Shown piece after piece: positions 16,331 to 29,022 of a stretch of DNA of 54,661 nucleotides. Both the position numbers and the translations under genes were made by a program. This DNA is from an uncultured Clostridia bacterium (GTDB taxonomy: Bacteria > Bacillota > Clostridia > TANB77 > CAG-508): assembly GCA_947591045.1 (NCBI GenBank), contig CANQCV010000007.1:1-54661 (forward strand), read 5' to 3'. The first letter of the stretch is position 1; the number at the start of each line of letters is the position of its first letter. The notes beneath the pieces were generated by a model, which was not told where the DNA came from, did not search any database, and saw nothing but the letters and a program-made list of their open reading frames with translations.

Positions 16331-17155
16331 GATTTTTCCTTTTATATCCTTCACAGGTATAAAATCTCTTATCAAGGTTTTATCGTCGTAAATTTTACAA
16401 GAATAAATACGAAATATGCCATATCTATCAGCAGAATTAGAATAAAACAAATACATAGTATTTTGGGTATTAGGCACATAACTATATGTACCTTTTTGTT
16501 CACTATCAAGATTTAAAAAACCTTGACCTGCTTCTAACAAGTATTTTTTTTCATTATCCATCGTAAAAGAAAAATATACTTTATCTGCTCTAAATTCCCA
16601 AGAAGAAGTAGATTTAGATCTAAGAATAGAGAATTGATTTTCTACTCCAAAGAATCTCTCATAATCTATCACTCTGCCTACTTTCATAAATTCAATTTTT
16701 ATAATAGTATTTCCATCAGGTACTACTCCTGTATCAATATATTGGGTACCAGTACTTTCAACATACGGCAACTCTATATAAGGTTCTTTGTCACCTAAGA
16801 TAGCATCTGCTAAAGAATCGCAAGTTTTATAATTATTTAGAGTTGTAATATCTATTGGCAAAATTCTTCCATTTCCATTATGGTAGCCTGAAGGCAAAAT
16901 TTGTTTTTCTTCTGAAGGAATTATTTCTATAGCTCCATTATCTGCTATGGTTCCAACTAACTTCGTGTCATTTACATAGGCTTCTTTTTCCTGGATTATA
17001 TCATCATTGGTCGCAGGAATATCTGATTGAATATTACTACTATCATATGTACCAACAATTCCAAAGACAGATATATCTTCTTTGATATTTTCAGGTATAA
17101 CTTTTTCTATTTTTTCTTTTAATATTTTATCTAATATTTTTTCTAATTCTGACAT
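16253..17155 (-). CDS. Tail-fibre/receptor-binding protein (paralogue 3)
   Basis: 300 residues with the same architecture as the gene at 15330: N-terminal segment ending NIKEDISVFGIVGTY, an AYVNDTKLVGT module, a divergent middle starting LPYVESTGTQYIDTGVV, and the shared YYYNKGTGDFIAGEVI end. The divergent middle domains suggest alternative ligands, or several fibre types assembled on one virion. Confidence 0.75.
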   Translation of the reverse strand: MSELEKILDKILKEKIEKVIPENIKEDISVFGIVGTYDSSNIQSDIPATNDDIIQEKEAYVNDTKLVGTIADNGAIEIIPSEEKQILPSGYHNGNGRILPIDITTLNNYKTCDSLADAILGDKEPYIELPYVESTGTQYIDTGVVPDGNTIIKIEFMKVGRVIDYERFFGVENQFSILRSKSTSSWEFRADKVYFSFTMDNEKKYLLEAGQGFLNLDSEQKGTYSYVPNTQNTMYLFYSNSADRYGIFRIYSCKIYDDKTLIRDFIPVKDIKGKICLYDKVNSKYYYNKGTGDFIAGEVI

Positions 17156-17160
17156 TTGGA

Positions 17161-18552
17161 TTACGCCTCCTTAATCTTTCCAATTTCAGGTCCAGGCACA
17201 AATTTAGCACTTGTCACACTTGTAAATAATTTCTTTGATACTTTATCATACATACCAACTCTTCCATAATTATCTTTAGCAGGAATTAAATCTATAATGG
17301 TTTGTCCTGTTTGTTTATTGGTCATTTTAAAATAATATAATTTACCATAATATTTTTCTGTATTTTCACATTCTTTAAAAATATAAATACTATTATTTCG
17401 AGAATTAGATACGACATCTGACTTATTACCAAATTCTTCACCATTTACACTTATCTTGTTGTTTTCATTATTATATATAATTTTGCATAAATCGGTGATT
17501 GTACTATTACAAGTAAAAAAGTGGTCTGTAGTATTATTGCTATCTGATCCATAATACCATTTATTATCCCACCAACACATATGATAATTACTATAATTAA
17601 ACCCAAAAAAGCGTTGATTTTTTGTTTCAATTCCCTGTAGTTTTAATTCTGTTTTACAATAATCAACATTTTTTATTCCAGTGTCAATACAAGCTCCATT
17701 TGGATTTAATAAATATTCTAATTCCGTATAAGTTATATTAATATCTGTGTTAGTGTTAGTTACTTCCAAAAAATTATAAACTTCTTCAAGTTCTTCCTCC
17801 GTTAAACTTCTATTATAAATCATAAAATTAGACATACAACCTGCATAAAATCTATCGTCGCTATCAAATGCTTCTCCAATAATTACATTGCCATAAGGAG
17901 TAAATGCGTTACCTTCTACTGAAAAATTTTCTTCTTTGTTTACATAGCATTTAAGGACGGAACCATCGTAAGTAGCAACAAATATGCCCCAATTATTTAT
18001 TGGCAATTTACTTGAATCAATATATCCAGAAACCTTAGTATTAACATGACCATAACTAAGTTTACCATCTTCATATTGTAAGCCAACTATGCCCCCTGAT
18101 GAATGTAAGCCAAACAATCCTCTATGATTATTATATTGAGTCGGATAAATACGAGCAATGAAAGTATATCCAGAAATAAGAGAAGCTTGTGTGACACCAG
18201 TATCTATAATTGTTTTATCAAACATAAAATTTGAATCTATGAAATTATAAACCAAACCTTTTGCAGGTATTGTTGCACCAGATAAAATTGTTTGAGCTAA
18301 ATCATAGCATTTTTCATAATCTTTTAGTTTGGTTATATCAGCAGGTTTTATAATACCCCCTGAAGTATAACCTAAAGGTATAGATTGTTCATTTTCTGAT
18401 GGAGTATACTCAAGTGATCCATTATTAGGCATCATACCAATTATTCTTTCTCCTTTAGCATATGCTACTTTGGGATCAAGAATGTCGTTAACTGTTGCTG
18501 TTGCGTCAGATGTATCTGTTCCACCTTTCCCATTGTTTAAAAAAGTTATCAT
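17161..18552 (-). CDS. Tail fibre with LamG-like lectin domain
   Basis: 463 residues. A DTSDATATVNDILDPKVAYA module (about 12-95) as in the 723-residue fibre at 32032, a concanavalin/LamG-like jelly roll (about 100-250, with GLFGLHSSGG, NNWGIFVATYDGS and NRSLTEEELEEVYNF), then a second lectin-like domain ending VGMYDKVSKKLFTSV, related to the C-termini of paralogues 2 and 3. Likely binds glycans on the host surface. Confidence 0.75.
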   Translation of the reverse strand: MITFLNNGKGGTDTSDATATVNDILDPKVAYAKGERIIGMMPNNGSLEYTPSENEQSIPLGYTSGGIIKPADITKLKDYEKCYDLAQTILSGATIPAKGLVYNFIDSNFMFDKTIIDTGVTQASLISGYTFIARIYPTQYNNHRGLFGLHSSGGIVGLQYEDGKLSYGHVNTKVSGYIDSSKLPINNWGIFVATYDGSVLKCYVNKEENFSVEGNAFTPYGNVIIGEAFDSDDRFYAGCMSNFMIYNRSLTEEELEEVYNFLEVTNTNTDINITYTELEYLLNPNGACIDTGIKNVDYCKTELKLQGIETKNQRFFGFNYSNYHMCWWDNKWYYGSDSNNTTDHFFTCNSTITDLCKIIYNNENNKISVNGEEFGNKSDVVSNSRNNSIYIFKECENTEKYYGKLYYFKMTNKQTGQTIIDLIPAKDNYGRVGMYDKVSKKLFTSVTSAKFVPGPEIGKIKEA

Positions 18553-18963
18553 TTACTCCACCCCTTTTATTACTAATTGAATTTTAGTATCATTTTCAGT
18601 AGAAGTAATAGATAAGGTAGAAATGTCCATATTAATTGGTAAATCCAAAGCTAGATTAGCTCCTACTTGTAAAGTCGTACTTCCTGTATTAATTGTTATA
18701 TCTGCTGTTTCTGAGTAATTTGCCACCATTATATTTGTTACTTTTTTGTTTACCTCTACTTCTGTAGCCTCTATTCCTATTGTTAATACACTTGAATTTA
18801 AAACTATTTCCCTATCTGATGTTTGTTGTATTTGCCCATCTACAACCACTTTTACAGCTCCATTTTCGTTTGTTTTAATATTACTTGAACTTGTTTTTAT
18901 AGAACCATCATCATTTACTTTTACATTTTTTAGTTCTCCTTTATCATTAATTCCTTGTAACAT
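18553..18963 (-). CDS. Virion-associated beta-rich protein, unknown
   Basis: 136 residues, rich in Thr, Val and Asn, with short repeated strands (DGSIKTSSSNIKTNENGAVK). No cysteine and no recognised domain. AGGAGG precedes the ATG. It lies between the giant ejected protein and the fibre genes, so a head-decoration or fibre-attachment role is plausible. Confidence 0.6.
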   Translation of the reverse strand: MLQGINDKGELKNVKVNDDGSIKTSSSNIKTNENGAVKVVVDGQIQQTSDREIVLNSSVLTIGIEATEVEVNKKVTNIMVANYSETADITINTGSTTLQVGANLALDLPINMDISTLSITSTENDTKIQLVIKGVE

Positions 18964-19025
18964 ATTAATACCTCCTAAAATTATATTTTAGTAGTAGTAT
19001 TAAGAAGCTAGAAACACCTCCCTTC

Positions 19026-22000
19026 CTATTTAGATTTTGTCAATTTATTTCTATATTTTTGTAGTAATGTCTTTTTAGCATATTCCTTTGCCTTGGTCGC
19101 AATATCATCTAGCTTGTCCTTGCTATATAAACCTTGTTTTTCATATTTTGAGTAATAACCATAAGCTAGGCTTTCATATTCTTTTTTCATACTGTCATCT
19201 AAACTTAATGTATATCCACTTTGACTTAATGTGTCTCTGCTAGGATAAAATTTTATGGACTGAATCTTTTGCTCATTTTCTGAATAAATCAAATCTTTTC
19301 CTAATGCTTGTCTTGCAGTATCAGTTTTTTGTTCTTGTAAAGGTTTAATAGCTTCTGCTTTTTCTTCGCCAGACATAGTTAAATCTGCCTTTATTGATTT
19401 AATCTGTTTATTAATTGAAGACATATTACTAATAGCTTCTGTTATTTTTTCCAACTCTTCTGTCTCATCATCTGTAATTGTTCCGCCGTTTTTCTTTTTT
19501 GTTAGTTCTGTTTTTCTGTTGTATATTTCATCAACACTTGCAGAATTTTCGTTTACATTAACAACAAATCTCTTTCCTATTGCATTATCCTCTGCTCCCA
19601 TATTAGGTTCTTCTGGTATCATACCTAAACTTCCCATAGTCCAATCCATAATATTAGTTGCTTGTGTTCCTAATCCACCAAAATAACCACTAATTAAGTT
19701 GTCTATTTTAGCAGGAGAATAGTTAAATATTTCTCCTAACAATACTGCAAGTTGTGAGTTATAGTCATAATACTGTTGACTGTCTGGCAAGTCTAAATCA
19801 TAACTTTTAACAATATCTGTATTATAATAAAAATCTTTGTTTATAGCATTTTCTATAAGTGGTGCAACAGCATTAGGAACTAATCCTGTTATGCTATCTG
19901 CAGGCATATTGTCCATAATTGCATTGTTAATCCATTCTCCAAGTCTTGCTCCTTCTTTACCTTCTTCTATATGTCCAGTTGCTAAATCTTGTATGTACTC
20001 TGTAAAGTTAATCATACTTCTTAAAATGCCTTGTGGTTTCTTTATTGTTACAACAGTATTGCCTACTTTTAATACGAAGTTGTCATCTTTCTTACGCTGA
20101 TTTAATTCTTCAATTTCGTCATCATCATATCCTAATCCTTTTATAGCCATGGCAAGTGTGGTTAATATAGCAATTCTCATACCTACTTGTTTTGGATTAG
20201 CTTTTACTTTTTCGGAAAAAGTATAAATACTTCCAACTCTTGCAGCACTAAAAGGAATTAATTGGTTTATTTCTCTTGTAAGATTTCCTGTTCTTCCAAA
20301 GTCTTGCGTTGCATCTCTTGATTCTATGGCTGCCATTATCCTTGAGTCCATTTCACTGTTGCCTTTGTTCTTATAATAATTATAATTTCTTTCAAATACT
20401 CTAAATCTCGTAGATTGTTCTGAAAGTTCAGGTATATAAGTCATTAAATCTAGTAAACGCTTTAAAGGTTTAAACTTTTCTTCTACTCCTAATATTTCAC
20501 TATTATTTGTTCCATAAATATCTTTCATTAGGCTTTGTGTTGATTCTCTGTATTGTGAAAGTCTAGTAGCACTTGTAGCACCACTTTGTTCATAAAGAGA
20601 ATATAACATATTAACTCTTTCTGCATATTGAGGAGCAACTTGTTTTACAAATTTAGCAACCGTTTTATTTGTTGTAGCTAATATATCTAATACTCCTAAA
20701 GCATTATCTATAACAGGGATAAATCCAGCAGTAGAATAAATAGCTGCTTGTGCTGTGTCAGAAATCATATTAGGTATTGCAAATCCAATATTAGCCATAG
20801 TAGCTCCATAACGAAGAGGTAAGTTAAGTTTACTATTAATTTTTAATACAGAGCTCATAAACTTTTTGTCCATGTTCATCAATGAATTAAAAACAACTTC
20901 ATCTTTAAACTGTAAATATACTCTTTTACCGTCATTATTTATAAAGCTTGTGATAAGATTTTGAGTATCTATTTTATTGTTAGGAGCGAATATATCTATT
21001 GTTTTTTCAAAATCAATATTATCTATGTCTATTCCTTGATTTTTCAACTCGTTTTCCCATGTTGCAAGTGTTGCTGTTCCAACCTTTTGCATTGGCTGTG
21101 CTATTACTTCATATATAGAACCAGTTAAACCATATGCTTCTCCCTCACTATATAAAGCCTTTAAAATATTATTGTTTTCTACTTGCTGAATTATATTAGA
21201 TGAATTAGCAATTATATTTTCAAGAACATCTTTTACATCTAATTCACTGCCAGTTCTTTGCTTAATTATATTGCCTACTGCTCCCCTTCTTCCTACTTGA
21301 TTTCCTTTATTGTCTAAAACTCTGTGCATAGGAACATAGAAAGCATTACTTTCTTTTAAACTTTTTGCTGTTTCCTGTGTTATTAATCCATTGTTTACTG
21401 CATATTGCATTACTCCATCTAATGTATCATATATTAGTTTTGCAGCTTGTTGTATTTGTTTATCATTCTTAAACTGTTCTACAACAGCCTTACTATCCAT
21501 ACTTCTAATACCAGTCTTTAAGGTCTTAGCTTTATAATCCATATCTCTTTTAGCTACTAAATATGCTCTTAAATCATTAAATCTCTCAACATCATTTCCT
21601 AGTATTTCTCCTAACTGGCTTAGACCAGGAAACAATTTCTTTCCACTTTCATCTATATAACCATTTGACAACATAGAAGTTACTTTTTGTCCTATTCCAC
21701 TTGCAAGCCTTGTAAGTATATATGCATTATCACTAGCTTTTAAGTTTCCCTTATTCATTGCATTTACAATTTCTTTTAATGCATAATCTTTGTCATAGAT
21801 GTTTCTCATAACTTCTTGTTTAATTCTTTCATGTGTCCATTGCTGTTTGTATGTTTGCTCTCCTATGCTTTGATTTCCTAAAATTCTATTTCTAGGATTT
21901 TGATGTATATAATTATATGTTTGTAGTTGTACTCTTCCGATAAAATTATCGAAAGAATTATCATTTTGTCTAATACCTTCTATTATAGCAACAGTCTGTG

Positions 22001-25000
22001 GAAAATCCGCTTTTGCTTGGTTTGGAACGATAGCATACTCTCTTATTACTTCTGCGAAACCTTCATCTAATTTTACAGCTCTTGTTTCATTTTCATATCC
22101 ACCTAGTCTCTCTATTGCAGTTATTAATTCATCAGCTATTGATTCTTTATCGATTTTTAGCCTATTACCTAAATCTAATGCATGTCCTACCTCATGCAAA
22201 ATACTGTCTATGTCTTTTAATTCTTTGGTTCTTATTGTATCTCTTTTAGTATTGTATATTGCATAAGCTCTTTGTCTAAAATGTCCTTTTCCTATGCCGA
22301 TACCTAAATAATCTTCAATAGTTTTCCTTATATCAGTTCTTTTTGTAACAGGAATTGTATTGTCCCAAGAACCTGTTTGTTCTACTATATTAATCTCTTT
22401 TTCTATCCAAGCATCTGCTCTTTCTGCGTTTGTAAGTCCAGCCTCTGGCTTATTAACTTGTTTTGTATTCTCTGTCTCGACATTTTCATTATTTTGTGGT
22501 ATACTTGTATTAGGAGATGACATATCACTGCCCGTTTTAGGCGTGTGTAACCCAGAAGCATTGTTCTTATGGAGTACAGTGACAGCATCTCTTTTTTTAT
22601 TGTTTTTAAACTTATACATTGTCTGCATTTCTAAATTATGATGTCCATCTGATACATAAGTAACTACAACATGATTGCCATCTATATTCTTTTCGAAAAC
22701 TAATATAGGCTTTTCTTCATTTGTGTAACCAGATTGATATACTATGTCTGGATTATTAATTACATCTGGTATTTTTAAAAAATCTGTATCAGTTATAGGT
22801 ACTTGTCCCCTTGGTGTCTCTGTTTTTTCTGTGCCATGATCTTTAAATATTTTTCTAACATCATCATTTTTTAATGAAATATTATAATTACTTACATCTA
22901 TTTCATACATGCTTTTTATCTTATTAGATACACTATTAATTACCTTTCCAAAATATAACTTTAAATTAGAAGGCATTTTTTTTGCACCTTGTACAAATTT
23001 AAGAACATCACCTTCGCTGTTAGCAATTCTTATCTTAGAACTTTGTAAGTTTTCCATTTCTTTTTGAGTATAGTTATTGTATTTAGTCGTTTGATTATTG
23101 TTACTTTTTTCTTTAGAAGTATTATTATTAGAAACATTCTTATTATTTATATTGTTACTTCTTTTCATATAGCGTATGTCTTCGTTAGATGTTGGAGATA
23201 TGTTGTCTACATTTTTGATTTGATTAGAATTAAATACAACATATATAGTTTCATCTTTGTTTAAAAATCCTTTTTCACTTATAATCCCATCAAATTTTGT
23301 TACTTCCCTTAATATTTCATATGTCTTTTCCCATGTCAAACCAGAAGCATTATGTATAGCATTTACTAAATCAATGTCATCTCCTCCATAATCATATTCC
23401 ATTAAAGCTTCATCTAATCCGCCATAATCTTCTAAATAGTTCCCATTTGTTTCTTTATTGATAGTCTCAACAAATTTTCTATATTCTGTTTTTGTCATTG
23501 TAGTTTTTCCATATGCTAACGGTTTTTTTATGTCAATATAAACTTCTTTAAGGTTTTTAGTTCCTCTCGTGTAATTTGATGCGGTTTCTTTTTGATCTGT
23601 AAAGTAAAACCCTGCTCCTAGACTTGATGTATTTTCTCCTAATCTGTCATAATTGAATTTATAAAATTCTGTATCTGTGCCATGGTATACAGTTAATAAA
23701 TTACCATTTTCATCTCTAACTTTACTATCCTTAAAGAACTCTTGTTGTTGCTTGGTTAATTGTCTTCCTTGATTGTCTACTTCTACATTTGCCGTGTTAG
23801 ATTTCTTCATACTTCTTACTTCGTTTTGTGTATTATTTTCATCATTCTGCATAGAATTAGTATTGGTACTAGATTTGACATTGTTTTTACTTTGTGCTAT
23901 ACTAGTATCAATAGAAGGCATTTTAGTGTTTTCGATTGTATTATCTTTAACAATACTCTCGGAACTTAAAGAGCCTTCTTTTATTATATTTAATCTATGA
24001 ACATAAAATTTATCTCCTTGACCTGTCTTTTTTATATCTATTTTTATTCCATAAAGCTCTCCATCAACTTCGGCTGTATTATATAAATAATACCATTCAT
24101 CAATGTTATCTCTAAATTTTGATTCATCTCTAATAATTCCATCTTGTGATGTTTTAATTAATTCATCTAAAAATGGTACAACTGCATATTTCTCATTACT
24201 TATTGACTTGTTAAAACTTTCTTTTAATCCTTTTTTACTTATTTCTATATTAAGCAATGTTTTTACATATTGCCCTTTTTGATTTTTAAGACTTAAAGTG
24301 GTCTTAAAGCTTTTTTCTTTAATGCTTTCCAAAAGTCTTGTTATCATTAAATCTTTTTGTTTATTTCTGATTTTATTTTCATTATCAACACCAACTAATT
24401 TTTCTGCTTCTTGATAAGTATCGTCTAATAACTTTTTTATATTATTAGTGTCTGTTTCAATACCAGAAATATTTTGATTATCTTTATATCGTTCTACCAT
24501 AAAATCAACATAACTTTCGTCTTTTGTTTCTTTTCCATCTTGATTATATTTTACAATATTTCTAATTTCTTCATCTAAGATAGATTGTGAAACATCATTT
24601 TGACTTGTGACATCATTTTGTGTTTGAACAGCATAATTTATTGCATTGTTATCTAAATTTGATTTAGAACTATTTTGAACAACCTGAGGAGTATTGTTTT
24701 TGTCGTTTTGCATATAATTATTATTAGTACCTTTGACAACTTTGCTTGTCTGTGGTATACTATTACTAATAGAACTACTATTAGTAGTAGTTGAGTTGGT
24801 GTGTCTAGGTAATTGTAACCTAGCCATATCAACTTTTTTTATTACTCCTCTATAAGCATCATTTTGGTTGACATTTTGATTATTTTGTGTTATACTATGT
24901 TTAGATTTAGTAGGTCCGCACACGATTTTCCGTGTTTCTCGAGACTCTTTCAGAGTCAAGATTTGGAAAACTAAATCTATTTTTTTGTGTTTTCTTGATA

Positions 25001-27456
25001 TTTTCTATACTATATAATGTGTTAAGCCCATTCTTTTTTCCTACTTCAAACATAATTTCATAGTTTTGTCCTTTATAATTGAATATACTTACTCTTCTGT
25101 CAAATGTGTTTGCAAAATCATGTCCTTTAGTATCAAGAATATCTGCTTTTTTTATAGTTGATGTTTTGATAATGTTATCCAAATTACCAATAATATTGGC
25201 TTTTAATTCATATCTTATATTTTGAGGAATACGCTTGTCAAAATTTGTTTTTCCGTTTTTTAATTTTCCTATTGTATATTTATTAGCTATTATTTTTTCT
25301 TCTCCAACATAATAATCCTTTTTGTTGACCTCATTTTTTAAGTATTCGTTCATAAATTGGCTTTGTCTTCTTTTCGATATTCCGTCCAATATATTATTAT
25401 TGACTTGAGTAATGTTTTCATTTATAGTGTTTTGTTTTTTAGAATTATTTTTGTAATTATCTATTTCCTGTATGAATGTTCTTTCATGAATGTTGTTTGT
25501 ACTAGAATTATTGTCGTTATTTTTGCCTGTGACGGTTTTTACATTGCTAGTAGTATAATTTGTTGTTTCATTGTTTAAGTTTTGTGTACGGTTATTCTGA
25601 GCTGTTTGAGAATTATTTGAATTTACTATTTCTTGTGCTTGTCTAATTACTTCGGCTGTTTTGTTATTAACAGCGATATTAGCTTGACCTACTTTACTAT
25701 TGATTCCTTTTATAGAAGCCTCGTCTAGATTCATAATTTTATGAGCAAATTCTGCTTTTGCTTGAATTAAAGAATTATATGGTCTGTTATCTAAAAGAAG
25801 TCCTGTATTCCCATCTATTACATTATAAACATTTAAATTGCTATTTCTTACTATAACGGGAGAAATGTTTAATTTTTTGTTTGGATTATCTATTGCTTTC
25901 CCCTGTACTGCATTAATACTCTCTATGTTTCCATCTCTATTAAAAGTTGCTGTGTAAAATATCCCTATGCCATCATTGTTAACTATAGATTTTTCTAATC
26001 CTAGCTTTACTCCTGTAATAATTTTATCTAAATCTAATTTATTACTATTAATTGTATCAGAAATTGCTTTTTGTATTTCTAGTTCAGAAGGATTTGCTTT
26101 ATTTAGTACATTTATTGCACTTGGAATTGAAAGAGATGCACCAGATAATAGTATAGCAGAGTAAATTCCATCTAAGCCAGCCTCTAAACTTCTTCCTGCA
26201 ATATTATTCCAATTTGCTTTATCTTTCCCTCCTATGATTGTTGCTGTGGTCTCCTGTAAAGGTTCCATAATGGCTTCTTGAAAAAAGTTTTCTACTGTTG
26301 AAACACCATAACTATCTAAAATTTCTTTGCTTAATCCTACACCGTTGAACAACTTAACTGCATTAGATAGCATTTTCCCACTTATAACTTCTTCTGTGCC
26401 ACCTTCAAATATTCCCATGACTGTTGCATAAGCAAAAGATTCTTCATCATTCATTCCTCTTGATTTAGCATCTGTTAAATAATTGCCACTAGCAGATGTC
26501 ATAAATAACATTGTTCCAGCCATAGGATTAAAATAGCTTACAGCCATAGGGATTAAATTCTGACCAACACTAGGTGTAATTTCAGCTATTTTTTTCCCAA
26601 GAGGTGTTGATGTCTTTTTTATGTTTTCTGCAACAACCTTTTCTCTCCATTCAGTTATTTCATCATTATTTAATTCTTTATTAATTTTACCAATGTTTGA
26701 AAGTTCCCACAATTTTTTAAAAAATACATCTCCAACTAAATTAGAGTTTTTTTCATCTGTCTTAAATATTTTTTTAGTTAATTCATTTCCTATTTCTTTA
26801 GATAAAATTTCTCCACCAGAATTTAAGTACTGTACGGTCGAAGGAATTACACTTTCAGCTCCCATTAAAACATTAGTACCAATTCCAAAAGCACTATCTA
26901 CTAACTTCTGGATTCTTGTTCTATCATCTGTTAATCCTTCTGTTAACTTAAATGCATCTCCTTTTTTTAATTCTTTCACTTCAGTATTATTATTATCAGA
27001 TAGAGATATGCTTATATTGTTAGGATTTATAGAACTTTCTTTTTTTGTAGTTGGAGTAACAGTCACAGGATTTTGACTTCTAAAATCTTTATTATAATTA
27101 TCCTTTATAGTTTTTTGATTTTTTTCATTTTCTTCTTTTAACTGCTTTTCTTTTTCTACAACTTTTCTTCTTTCATCTGCTATATTTTTTAATGCTGTTT
27201 TTCTATCATTTAAAAAATTTCTATAATTTTCTCTTGTTGTTTTAATATTACTTTCTGTGTTTTCTTGTTGTGTAGATTGTTCTTGAATAATATTATCACT
27301 TTTTATTGGTTGTATATCTTTAATATCAGGTATATCTATATCTTCTGTTCCTAAAGTGTTCCAATTTATCTTGGATACATTATTGTTTCTTATATTTGAG
27401 TTATATTCTTCGTCTTCATCTTCATCTAATCTTCCTAATGTTTGCCAATTTAACAT
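19026..27456 (-). CDS. Giant polyvalent ejected protein, joined by +1 shift at CGG (2809 aa)
   Basis: Two overlapping frames, 849 codons (27456 to 24907) and a frame open from 24959 to 19026, become one 2809-residue protein if the C of the in-frame CGG at plus 24916-24918 is skipped: 846 residues, then Gly-Pro-Thr-Lys-Ser. The second frame has no convincing start: a TTG without ribosome site, and the nearest ATG is 17 bases from AGAGGAG. Rough domains: Asn/Gln-rich N-terminus with coiled coil, glycine-rich hydrophobic region (about 300-450), low-complexity linkers, a toxin-like beta module (~1130), an ADP-ribosyltransferase-like domain (LTVYHGTDTEF, ~1258), a phage barnase/EndoU/RelE-like nuclease module (~1465-1630), a zinc metallopeptidase motif HEVGHAL (~1753) and an LPD38-like C-terminal region (~2335-2490). 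Known polyvalent proteins are injected with phage DNA. Domain names are from recalled motifs. Confidence 0.75.
24916..24918 (-). promoter_or_regulatory. In-frame CGG, candidate +1 frameshift site (polyvalent gene)
   Basis: GTG CGG ACC TAC TAA in the zero frame ends three codons later. Skipping C gives GGA CCT ACT and 1963 further codons. Two small hairpins (GACTCT/AGAGTC at 24944-24958 and CACG/CGTG at 24921-24934) lie next to the site and might stimulate shifting. Confidence 0.6.
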
Positions 27457-27469
27457 ATTTTTTCCTCCA

Positions 27470-29008
27470 TTATGATATATATTTTGATAAATCTACCCCA
27501 AATGATTTGCCCCAATTTAAAAGTTGTTCTCTTGTTGCTCCATGTCTCATATCAAAAGTTGCCGAGCCTCCTGTTTGAGTAGTAATTAAGATATAATTAT
27601 CGCCAATTTTCTTTACTGGATTTTGTAAACCATATTTGTCTATTAGAGCTAATGCAGTATTGTCTGACATTCTTCCTGCTTCATTTTCTTGTTGAATATA
27701 GTACCATGCAGTATTGTTTGATTTTACGGTATATTTTTCGTCTATATCGTCATAAACAACCCATTGACGAGAACTTATAATATTATCATAGGTACTTAGG
27801 CTAGTTGTATTTTTACTAGAACTGCTATTTGAAACAGTACTATATTTTTGTTGTAGTTGATATTCATATTCTGTATTTTTTTGCTTTAATTTGTATTCAT
27901 AGTCAGCATACTCTTTATCTAACTGACTTCTTAATTCATATAAAGCTTTGTTATTTTGATATTCTAATTGAGCCTGTTCTTTCATTTTTTGTAGTTCAAA
28001 TTCTCTTTGCTCTTTTGCAAGTCTTGCATCTCCTGACAATGTACCTGCTTTTACTCCAAGTACAGCAGCTGCGTTATTATCTACATAACCTAACTCATCT
28101 ACTCTTTTCCAAGCATTTTCTAATTCCTGTTGCTTTTTATTAAATTCAAATTGCTTTTCTTGGAACTCTCTATCCTTAGCATCTTTCCAATACTCAAACT
28201 GTTGTGCATCATAACTTTGTACCATTTGAGCAGTATTTGCAAGCTGTCCTAAATATGCCATTTTCCTATCATAAGCCAAATTTTCATATTGTGGTATTAA
28301 TTCAGAAACTACTCTTGCTACTCTTTCTGCTGTGGCAGAACTATTTAATACTCCGCTTCCTGCTAAACTTTGTAGTGTACTATTTGCTGCGTATTCTGCT
28401 GCTGCTTGTAATGCTTTATCCTGTGTTGGATCATAAAAAGTACCATTTTCTATACTATCCAATCCCTCTAACATTTTTTGTAGCAAACTATTCATGGTAT
28501 CAGAATAAGCACTTTGATATTGCCCTTCTATTGAATTAAGATTAGATGTTTTAGGAGTTACAATAGTTGTTCCTACACTTGTCCTTTTTACCCCACTAGA
28601 ACTTACACTATTATTTGCATTTTGATTATTTCCATATTGACTTTGATAACTTTCATATATTTGATTAAAATCAATTACATTGTTGTTTGTGCTTTCTGGA
28701 TTATATGCTTGTGGTGTAGGAGCTGAACTTACTTCATTTTGATTTGTATTTGAAATTGTTTGTAAGCCTTGCATATTGTTGTTAGAAACAGGTGCAATTC
28801 CTTGTATAGGTGTTACAGGCTGTATTTGAATTGGTATTGTAATAGGACTTATTCCATTTGTATTTGATTGTTGAGCTTGACTTACAGCAGGCGTTGGTGT
28901 TGGCTGTTGTACATTAGGTACTACATTATTACTAACCTGTTGTACATTAGTTTGCGGATTGCTACTTGCTGCTAATGTTCTTGATGTGTTTAGAAAAGTA
29001 TTCGCCAT
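27470..29008 (-). CDS. Internal virion/ejection protein with long coiled coil
   Basis: 512 residues. A Pro/Gln/Asn-rich disordered N-terminus (about 1-150) precedes a helical core (about 165-400) with Ala-rich heptads (AAAEYAANSTLQSLAGSGVL) and Lys/Glu/Gln coiled coil, and a C-terminal beta-rich domain ending WGKSFGVDLSKY. Size, composition and position next to the stabiliser and the giant polyvalent protein suit a DNA-ejection protein that helps form the transenvelope channel. No direct homology is claimed. Confidence 0.65.
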   Translation of the reverse strand: MANTFLNTSRTLAASSNPQTNVQQVSNNVVPNVQQPTPTPAVSQAQQSNTNGISPITIPIQIQPVTPIQGIAPVSNNNMQGLQTISNTNQNEVSSAPTPQAYNPESTNNNVIDFNQIYESYQSQYGNNQNANNSVSSSGVKRTSVGTTIVTPKTSNLNSIEGQYQSAYSDTMNSLLQKMLEGLDSIENGTFYDPTQDKALQAAAEYAANSTLQSLAGSGVLNSSATAERVARVVSELIPQYENLAYDRKMAYLGQLANTAQMVQSYDAQQFEYWKDAKDREFQEKQFEFNKKQQELENAWKRVDELGYVDNNAAAVLGVKAGTLSGDARLAKEQREFELQKMKEQAQLEYQNNKALYELRSQLDKEYADYEYKLKQKNTEYEYQLQQKYSTVSNSSSSKNTTSLSTYDNIISSRQWVVYDDIDEKYTVKSNNTAWYYIQQENEAGRMSDNTALALIDKYGLQNPVKKIGDNYILITTQTGGSATFDMRHGATREQLLNWGKSFGVDLSKYIS

Positions 29009-29022
29009 TTTCCTTCTCCTTT

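Noticed and set aside
24826..24959. Independent start for the second polyvalent frame (TTG 24959 or the ATG near 24827).
   Set aside because: The TTG has no ribosome site and lies inside the upstream gene; the ATG is 17 bases from AGAGGAG. The CGG skip joins the frames cleanly.
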